Of a stretch of 47,125 nucleotides of DNA, positions 41,379-47,125 are shown piece by piece. Where the stretch lies: contig DWYJ01000062.1 in NCBI GenBank assembly GCA_019118745.1, forward strand, positions 1-47,125, written 5' to 3'. The position numbers and the translations under genes are program-made. This DNA comes from Candidatus Desulfovibrio gallistercoris (GTDB lineage: Bacteria > Desulfobacterota > Desulfovibrionia > Desulfovibrionales > Desulfovibrionaceae). A model generated the notes under the pieces. It was not told the DNA's origin, searched no databases, and saw only the letters and a program-made list of their open reading frames with translations. Every line of letters begins with the position of its first letter. Position 1 is the first letter of the stretch.

Positions 41379-42131
41379 ATGAATCAGAATCCGATTGCGG
41401 AAGCGGTCATCCGCCTTGCCGCCCCGGTGGTGGAATCCCTGGGGCTGGTCATCTGGGGCGTGGAAGTCGCCCAGAGCGGCCGCATGGTGGTGCGCCTTTT
41501 TGTGGATGTGCCCTCGGACGGGCGCAATCCGCATGCCGTGGCCGAAGAACTGGCCGGCCTTGCGCAGGATGACGGCCCGGACGCCGCGCAGCCGGCGCTC
41601 CCCTCGGCGAGCATCGACCAGTGCGAGGAGATCTCCCGCCACCTGGGCCTTGCCCTTGAGGTGGAGGACATCATCCCGCAGGCCTATGTGCTGGAAGTTT
41701 CCACGCCCGGCTTCAACCGGCTCTTTTTTTCGACGGAGCAGATGCGCCCCTACGTGGGGGATATGGTGGAGGCCCGCATGCAGGCCGCCTATGCGCCGCG
41801 GGCGGACATGGCGCCGCGCCGCACCTGGCGCGGACGACTCGAAGCGGTGGAGGCGGAGGCCTTCCTGCTGGCCCCGGCCGGCATCACGCCCGAAGGGGAG
41901 GTGCTGCCCGAGGCCGTGGAGCCTGTGCGCCTGCCTTGGGACATGACCCGGCGGGTCGCCCGCGTGCATGTCTTCCGCGCGCCGGAAAAGCCGGGCAAGC
42001 CCGGCGGGGGAGGGCGGCGGAAAGGCCGGCGGGAAGCGCAGCCCGCCGCACCTGCCGGACGCGGGGGGCCGCGGACGCCGCGCAAGAATGACGCGCTGGA
42101 CGACGATGTGGCGTCCGCGCTGCAAGGATAG
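41379..42131 (+). CDS. rimP: Ribosome maturation factor RimP
   Basis: A 250-aa protein needed for 30S subunit maturation. N-terminal alpha/beta domain (AAPVVESLGLVIWGVEV) and the beta-barrel domain beginning IDQCEEISRHLGLALEVED, with YVLEVSTPGFNRLFF matching the family SPG-type motif. It is about 90 residues longer than E. coli RimP: an insert before IDQCEE (DGPDAAQPALPSAS) and a basic Gly/Lys/Arg tail (GGGGRRKGRREAQ). The start ATG 41379 fits the family N-terminus. Confidence 0.9.
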   Translation: MNQNPIAEAVIRLAAPVVESLGLVIWGVEVAQSGRMVVRLFVDVPSDGRNPHAVAEELAGLAQDDGPDAAQPALPSASIDQCEEISRHLGLALEVEDIIPQAYVLEVSTPGFNRLFFSTEQMRPYVGDMVEARMQAAYAPRADMAPRRTWRGRLEAVEAEAFLLAPAGITPEGEVLPEAVEPVRLPWDMTRRVARVHVFRAPEKPGKPGGGGRRKGRREAQPAAPAGRGGPRTPRKNDALDDDVASALQG

Positions 42132-42192
42132 CGACCCGGCAGACGCCTGGCCGGGAGGATTTTGAGGCCGCGCTGGCGGCACGGAGGCAATT

Positions 42193-43527
42193 ATGAATCT
42201 TGAACTCAAGAAGGCCATTGACCAGATCAGCAAAGATAAGGGTCTTGACCGTGATATGCTCATCGATACGCTGGAAGACGCGGTGCGTACTTCCGTGCTG
42301 CGCCGTTTCAGCGAGGACATGGATGTGGAAGTGTCCTACAATGACAATACCGGCGATATTGAAGTCTATCAGTTCAAGATCGTGGTGGAGGACGACGACC
42401 TGCTCAATCCTGATACGCAGATCGAGCTTTCCGAAGCCCGCACCCATGATCCGTCCGTGCAGATAGATGATGAAATGGGCTTCCGCGTCAAGGTGGAAGA
42501 CCTCGGACGCATCGCGGCCCAGTCCGCCAAGCAGGTCATCATCCAGCGCATGCGCGACGCCGAACAGGAGATCATCTACGAGGAATACAAGGACCGCGTG
42601 GGCGAGATCGTTTCCGGCATCGTGCAGCGCCGCGACAAGGGCGGCTGGGTGGTCAACCTCGGCCGCACGGAAGCCATCCTGCCGCGTGACGAGCAGATCC
42701 CCCGCGAGCACTACAAACGCAATGACCGGGTCCAGGCCCTGATCATCGAGGTGCGCAAGGAGGGCCGCGGCCCGCAGATCGTCATCTCCCGCGCCCACCG
42801 CGACTACATGGCCGCGCTTTTCCGGCGCGAAGTGCCGGAAGTGGACGACGGCGTGGTGCAGATCATGGGCGTGGCCCGCGATCCCGGTTCCCGCGCCAAG
42901 GTGGCTGTGCTCTCCCGTGAGCGCGACGTGGACCCCGTGGGGGCCTGCGTGGGCGTGCGCGGTTCGCGCATCCAGAACATCGTGCAGGAGCTGCGCGGCG
43001 AGCGCATCGACATCGTGGTCTGGAGCGCGGATATCGCCACCTATGCCCGCAACGCGCTTGCGCCGGCGCTGGTCTCCCGCATCGTGGTGGATGAGGAGGA
43101 GAACCTGCTGGAAGTCATCGTGCCCGACGACCAGCTCACCAACGCCATCGGCCGCAAGGGCCAGAACGTGAAGCTGGCGGCCCGCCTGCTGGGCTGGAAG
43201 GTCGATATCTTCACCGAGAGCCGTTACAACGAGGCCAACGCCATCGGGCACGGCCTGCAGCAGGTGGCCAGCGTGGCCGAAGTGCCTATGGAGGCCCTGC
43301 TGGAGGCGGGCTACTCCTCCTTGGAAAAGCTGCGCGAGGCAACGGACGAGGAGCTGGCCGACAAGCTGGCCATTTCCGATGCGCGCATCGCGGATCTGCG
43401 CTCCGCCATCAACTTCCTTGCGCCCGTGGTGGAGAAGACCCCCGAGTCTTCCGCCGTGGAACTGCTGAAGGCGCCGGAAGAGGCGGAGAGCGCCCGCGAA
43501 GCCGGGGACGAAAAACAGGACGACTAG
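42193..43527 (+). CDS. nusA: Transcription elongation/termination factor NusA
   Basis: A 444-aa protein that binds RNA polymerase and nascent RNA in pausing, termination and antitermination. N-terminal RNAP-binding domain (MNLELKKAIDQISKDKGLD), S1 domain (GEIVSGIVQRRDKGGWVVNL, near 135-200), KH domains (VDPVGACVGVRGSRIQNIV; DDQLTNAIGRKGQNVKLAARLLGW) and one C-terminal acidic repeat region. Second gene of the operon, followed after 11 nt by ylxR. Confidence 0.97.
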   Translation: MNLELKKAIDQISKDKGLDRDMLIDTLEDAVRTSVLRRFSEDMDVEVSYNDNTGDIEVYQFKIVVEDDDLLNPDTQIELSEARTHDPSVQIDDEMGFRVKVEDLGRIAAQSAKQVIIQRMRDAEQEIIYEEYKDRVGEIVSGIVQRRDKGGWVVNLGRTEAILPRDEQIPREHYKRNDRVQALIIEVRKEGRGPQIVISRAHRDYMAALFRREVPEVDDGVVQIMGVARDPGSRAKVAVLSRERDVDPVGACVGVRGSRIQNIVQELRGERIDIVVWSADIATYARNALAPALVSRIVVDEEENLLEVIVPDDQLTNAIGRKGQNVKLAARLLGWKVDIFTESRYNEANAIGHGLQQVASVAEVPMEALLEAGYSSLEKLREATDEELADKLAISDARIADLRSAINFLAPVVEKTPESSAVELLKAPEEAESAREAGDEKQDD

Positions 43528-43538
43528 AGAGTGGCGCC

Positions 43539-43757
43539 GTGTCTCATGTGCCTGAGCGCATGTGCGTTATCTGCCGGGAGCGCTTTGCCAAGGCCGCGCT
43601 CTCGCGGCATGTGAAGGACGAGCAGGGAAATTTGATTATTGACGCGACCAAGACCCGCCCGGGCAGGGGCTGGTACGTGTGCGACAGGCCGGAATGTCTC
43701 AAGCGTTTCGAGAAATACCGGCCCAACGCACGGCGCAAGGGGGGTAAGAATGCCTGA
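43539..43757 (+). CDS. ylxR: YlxR-family RNA-binding protein
   Basis: A 72-aa DUF448/YlxR protein: MCVICRERF, the Gly/Arg motif [10 protein letters not shown], and [10 protein letters not shown]. YlxR (RnpM in Bacillus) binds RNA and in that host modulates RNase P. The invariant position between nusA and infB supports the call. GTG start at 43539 with GAGAG upstream; ATG at 43560 is an alternative that would lose conserved residues. Overlaps infB by 8 nt. Confidence 0.88.
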   Translation: MSHVPERMCVICRERFAKAALSRHVKDEQGNLIIDATKTRPGRGWYVCDRPECLKRFEKYRPNARRKGGKNA

Positions 43758-46752
43758 AACGAAACAGAAAATCAAAGATCTGGCTGCCGAACTCGACGTG
43801 CAGCCCAAGGAAGTGCTGAACGTCGCTCGCGAACTGGGCATTTCCGCCAGGCAGAGCACGTCGCTGCTCGCGCCGGAAGACGTGGTCCGCGTGCGGGAGT
43901 ATTTTGCCGCTTCGCGGCAGAACGAAGTGACGCGCCGCGAAAGCGAGTCCGGCGTCATCGTGCGCCGTCGCCGTCGCGTGGTCGAGGAACCCGCTCCCGA
44001 GACATCCGCGACCGTGGAGGCAAAGGAAGAAAAGGCTGCGGAAACGGTGGCGGAACCTGCCGCCCCGCTGACGGAACCTGTTGCGGAACAGGCCCCCGCT
44101 GCGGAGAGCGTCGCGCCTGCCGCCGCGGAGGATGCTCCGGCTGCGCCGGAAGCGGCCGAGAAAGCGGCGGACGAATCCGCAGAGGAAAAGCCCGCCAAGC
44201 CCCGCAATGCCCGCATCATCGCGCCCGCCCGCGTCATCAGCCGCCCGCAGGAGACGGCAGCCGAGCCTGCCCCTGAGGAAAAAGCTCCCGCCGGCGTTGC
44301 CGAAGAGCCCGTGGCGGCCGCCCCCGCACCGGAGGCGAACGTTGTGGAACCGGCCGCCGAGGAGGCCCCGGCCCGTGCGCCGGAACAGGCTCAGGAAAGT
44401 GAAGGTGCCGAAAAGGCGCGGTCTGCCCGCCACGCCGCCCGTCCCGACGCTTCCGCCATGCCCGAAGGTTCTTCCGCGCCCACTCTGCCCCCGCGTGCGC
44501 CGGAACCCAGGGAAAAAGCGCCGGAAGAAGAGGCTGCGCCTGAAGTGGCGACGGTGCAGCGTGCCCGCGTCATCGCCCCTGCGCCGCAGGTGCGCGTCAT
44601 CAGCCGTCCCGCCCCGGGCAGCACGCCCGCACGGGATGCGGCCGCCCGCGACGACCGCGGCGGTCGCCGCGATGGCCGCCCCGGCGACGGACGCGACAGT
44701 CGTGATCGCGGCCCCCGGCCCGGCAACCGTCCGTCCTTCGGCGAAGGACGCGGTCCGCGTCCCGGCGCTGCCGCAGGCGGCTATGCCGCTCCCGCCCAGC
44801 CCACGCCGGTGGACAGCCGCGACGGCCAGAGCAAGAAAAAGCGTCTCAAGGGCCGCCGTACGGTGGATTTCCAGCAGGGGGATTTCGGGCATCAGGACGA
44901 GGATGATGTGCCGCGCATGAACCGCGGCAAGAGCCGCCGCAAGCCCGGCAAGGCCCTGCCCGCCGCGCAGCAGGCCACCCAGCCCCTCAAGGCCGCCAAA
45001 CGCAAGATCCGCGTGGATGAAGCCATCGTGGTGGCGGACATGGCCCATCAGATGGGCCTGAAGAGCACCGAGATCATCAAGGTGCTGTTCGGCCTGGGCG
45101 TCATGGCCACCATCAACCAGTCGCTGGATATCGACACGGCTACCCTCGTGGCGGCGGAGTTCGGCTACGAAGTGGAAAAGACCGGCTTCTCCGAAAGCGA
45201 TTACCTGCTGTCCGGCGAGCCGGACAAGCCGGAAGATCTCAAGCCGCGTCCGCCGGTGGTGACCATCATGGGCCACGTCGACCACGGCAAGACCTCTCTG
45301 CTGGACGCCATCCGCAAGTCCAATGTGACCAGCGGCGAAGCGGGCGGCATCACCCAGCATATCGGCGCCTACCATGTGAAGACCAAGCGCGGGGAGATCG
45401 TCTTCCTCGACACGCCCGGTCACGAGGCTTTCACGGCCATGCGTGCCCGCGGCGCGCAGGTCACGGACCTCGTCATCCTGGTGGTCGCCGCCGATGACGG
45501 CGTCATGGAGCAGACCCGCGAAGCCATCAACCACGCCAAGGCGGCCAACGTGCCGATCATGGTGGCGGTCAACAAGATGGACAAGCCCGGCGCCGATCCC
45601 GACCGTGTGCTGCGCGAGCTCTCCGAGCTGGGCCTCCAGCCCGAAGACTGGGGCGGCGACACCATCGTGGCCCGCGTGTCCGCCAAGACCCGCGAAGGTC
45701 TCGACGAACTGCTGGAGATGGTGGCCCTTCAGGCCGAGATCCTCGAGCTCAAGGCCAATCCCGACAAGCCCGCTCACGGACGCATCGTGGAAGCCAAGCT
45801 GGACAAGGGCCGCGGCCCCGTGGCCACCGTGCTCATCCAGGAAGGTACGCTGCGTCAGGGCGACACCTTCGTCTGCGGCCAGTTCTCCGGTCGCGTGCGC
45901 GCCCTGCTCAACGATCAGGGCAAGAAGGTCAAGGAAGCCGGCCCGTCCATCCCGGTGGAAGTGCAGGGCTTCGACGGCGTGCCGGAAGCCGGTGAAGAAT
46001 TCTTCTCCGTGGCCGACGAAAAGCTGGCCCGTCGCATCGCCGACGCCCGCGCCGTCAAGCAGCGTGAAAAGGATCTGGCCAAGGAGTCCCGCGTGACGCT
46101 GGAGACCTTCCTCTCGCGCCGGGCCTCGGATCAGGAGGCGCTCACCCTCAATCTCGTGCTCAAGGCCGACGTGCAGGGCACGCTGGAAGCCATCACCGAG
46201 GCGCTCAACAAGCAGAGCACCGACAAGGTGCGCATCAGCGTGGTGCATGGCGGCACCGGCGCCATCACCGAGTCCGACATCCTGCTGGCCTCGGCCTCGC
46301 AGGCCATCATCATCGGCTTCAATGTGCGGCCGACCGCCAAGATCAAGGATGTGGCCGAGCGGGAGAACGTGGATATCCGCTTCTATGACATCATCTACAA
46401 GCTTGTGGATGACATCAAGAGCGCCATGGCTGGTCTGCTGGCCCCCGTGCAGCGCGAGGTCTATCTCGGTCAGGCCGAGGTGCGCAATACCTTTAGCGTG
46501 CCCAAGGTCGGCATCATCGCCGGCTCCTACGTGGCGGACGGCAAGATCGCCCGCAATGCCGGGGTGCGCCTGCTGCGCGACGGCGTGGTGGTCTACACCG
46601 GCAAGATCAGCTCCCTCAAGCGCTTCAAGGACGACGCCCGCGAAGTGGTCAAGGGCAACGAATGCGGCGTCGGCCTCGAGAACTTCAACGACATCAAGAT
46701 CGGCGACATCATCGAAGCCTTTGAGACCGTTGAAGAAGCCGCTACGCTCTAA
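43750..46752 (+). CDS. infB: Translation initiation factor IF-2
   Basis: A 1000-aa GTPase that places fMet-tRNA on the 30S subunit. IF2_N module at the start ([20 protein letters not shown]), a 350-residue Ala/Pro/Glu/Arg-rich linker, a second IF2_N-like helix ([17 protein letters not shown]), the G domain ([14 protein letters not shown] near 508, [19 protein letters not shown]), and the C-terminal domains II-IV ending [13 protein letters not shown]. Start ATG 43750, SD GGGG/AAG overlapping the ylxR end. Confidence 0.96.
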   Translation: MPETKQKIKDLAAELDVQPKEVLNVARELGISARQSTSLLAPEDVVRVREYFAASRQNEVTRRESESGVIVRRRRRVVEEPAPETSATVEAKEEKAAETVAEPAAPLTEPVAEQAPAAESVAPAAAEDAPAAPEAAEKAADESAEEKPAKPRNARIIAPARVISRPQETAAEPAPEEKAPAGVAEEPVAAAPAPEANVVEPAAEEAPARAPEQAQESEGAEKARSARHAARPDASAMPEGSSAPTLPPRAPEPREKAPEEEAAPEVATVQRARVIAPAPQVRVISRPAPGSTPARDAAARDDRGGRRDGRPGDGRDSRDRGPRPGNRPSFGEGRGPRPGAAAGGYAAPAQPTPVDSRDGQSKKKRLKGRRTVDFQQGDFGHQDEDDVPRMNRGKSRRKPGKALPAAQQATQPLKAAKRKIRVDEAIVVADMAHQMGLKSTEIIKVLFGLGVMATINQSLDIDTATLVAAEFGYEVEKTGFSESDYLLSGEPDKPEDLKPRPPVVTIMGHVDHGKTSLLDAIRKSNVTSGEAGGITQHIGAYHVKTKRGEIVFLDTPGHEAFTAMRARGAQVTDLVILVVAADDGVMEQTREAINHAKAANVPIMVAVNKMDKPGADPDRVLRELSELGLQPEDWGGDTIVARVSAKTREGLDELLEMVALQAEILELKANPDKPAHGRIVEAKLDKGRGPVATVLIQEGTLRQGDTFVCGQFSGRVRALLNDQGKKVKEAGPSIPVEVQGFDGVPEAGEEFFSVADEKLARRIADARAVKQREKDLAKESRVTLETFLSRRASDQEALTLNLVLKADVQGTLEAITEALNKQSTDKVRISVVHGGTGAITESDILLASASQAIIIGFNVRPTAKIKDVAERENVDIRFYDIIYKLVDDIKSAMAGLLAPVQREVYLGQAEVRNTFSVPKVGIIAGSYVADGKIARNAGVRLLRDGVVVYTGKISSLKRFKDDAREVVKGNECGVGLENFNDIKIGDIIEAFETVEEAATL

Positions 46753-46794
46753 CTTGACGACATCCCCCTGCTGACGCAGGGGAAGCAGTTTGTT

Positions 46795-46846
46795 GCGAGG
46801 GGGAGAGGGGAACCGTTTTTCAAAACGGTTCCCCTCTCCCCCTCGC
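46795..46846. repeat. Long inverted repeat downstream of infB
   Basis: 25-bp perfect arms (gcgagggggagagggg then aaccgtttt, and complement) separated by 2 bp. The purine-rich half-motif recurs imperfectly at 46847-46866. It may act as a strong transcript end for the operon; no U-run follows. The DNA from 46753 to the window end (373 bp) shows only such repeats and no convincing gene. Confidence 0.8.
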
Positions 46847-46944
46847 GCTCCCCCTCTCCCTTCCCCAAACTTTTGCCGGATCGCTGCGCAGTTCGTTTCC
46901 CTCGTGAGGCGTCCTTCGTTTTCCAGTCCCCCGGCGGCATCATT

Positions 46945-46973
46945 GAGCATTTTCCGTCAAACTGAAAATGCTC
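46945..46973. repeat. Inverted repeat / possible terminator
   Basis: 10-bp arms gagcattttc / gaaaatgctc around a 9-nt loop. A terminator-like hairpin without a clear T-run, in the non-coding DNA after infB. Confidence 0.55.
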
Positions 46974-47125
46974 TCAAGAGGAGAGCGGGGGAGGGGGGCA
47001 AAATGAGCTCCACCGCGGCGCCTCGTCGGGAGACCATTGGTCTGGGGACGCTCTGCTTGGGTGTCGTTTCCTGTCATCCTCCCGGCAGGAGTTTTTGAAG
47101 GGGAAAGGGGGGCGCGGGGGGAAAG

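Noticed and set aside
43699-46950. 1083-codon minus-strand frame over infB
   Set aside because: Antisense shadow of infB, rich in His/Gly/Arg without motifs.
46790-47098. 102-codon frame after infB
   Set aside because: Runs through the inverted repeats; composition is dictated by the repeats.

Overview
The window is high-GC bacterial chromosome, probably a Desulfovibrio-like deltaproteobacterium. That assignment is an inference from gene content: a fused AccA/AccD-type carboxyltransferase with its own biotin carboxylase and biotinyl protein, the gene order rimP-nusA-ylxR-infB, and an IncP-like conjugation set of a kind I associate with this group. No 16S gene or other decisive marker is present.

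Left chromosomal block (1-12050). The 3' end of an IS5-type transposase is followed by a TauE/SafE permease. A leftward group follows (biotin carboxylase, AccA-AccD carboxyltransferase, biotinyl-domain protein, an unrecognised protein, ssb). Then come purine nucleoside phosphorylase, the ribosome-associated GTPase TypA/BipA, a secreted polysaccharide deacetylase, and the tRNA pair Val(CAC)-Asp(GTC) behind a good sigma70-type promoter.

Integrative and conjugative element (about 12054-41149, 29 kb). It sits in the 3' end of tRNA-Asp. A 53-bp direct repeat (12001-12053 and 41097-41149) gives attL and attR, and a tyrosine integrase lies just inside attR. From left to right it holds: a left-end control region with a predicted small RNA; an initiator-like helix-turn-helix protein; a traK-like gene, traL and traM; and a trbBCDE-J-L-FGHI type IV secretion operon, with a Mu Com-like gene inside it and an oppositely oriented lipoprotein/secreted-protein gene in the trbK position. 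Then come low-GC cargo, the traG coupling protein, the traF peptidase, an ArdC/zincin/primase fusion, a type IA topoisomerase, an RdgC-like protein, and a second small cargo pair. On the minus strand lies a mobilisation cluster: rha-like, transglycosylase, traJ-like and MOBP relaxase genes. An oriT candidate with an IncP-like nic sequence lies between rha and the integrase. Overlapping start and stop codons through the trb and tra genes indicate translational coupling.

Right chromosomal block (41150-47125). This starts with a strong terminator that probably ended the tRNA transcript before the element arrived. It continues with rimP, nusA, ylxR and infB, and ends in non-coding DNA with long inverted repeats.

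The signals I consider least ordinary are: (1) a predicted ~65-nt RNA at 12374-12438 whose hairpin loop matches, by perfect 9-nt complementarity, the Shine-Dalgarno region of the neighbouring initiator-like gene; (2) a Cys-rich 74-codon gene nested out of frame inside the N-terminal part of the relaxase gene; (3) the Com-like gene embedded in the secretion operon; (4) the self-contained reverse-strand gene between trbJ and trbL; (5) the oriT candidate.
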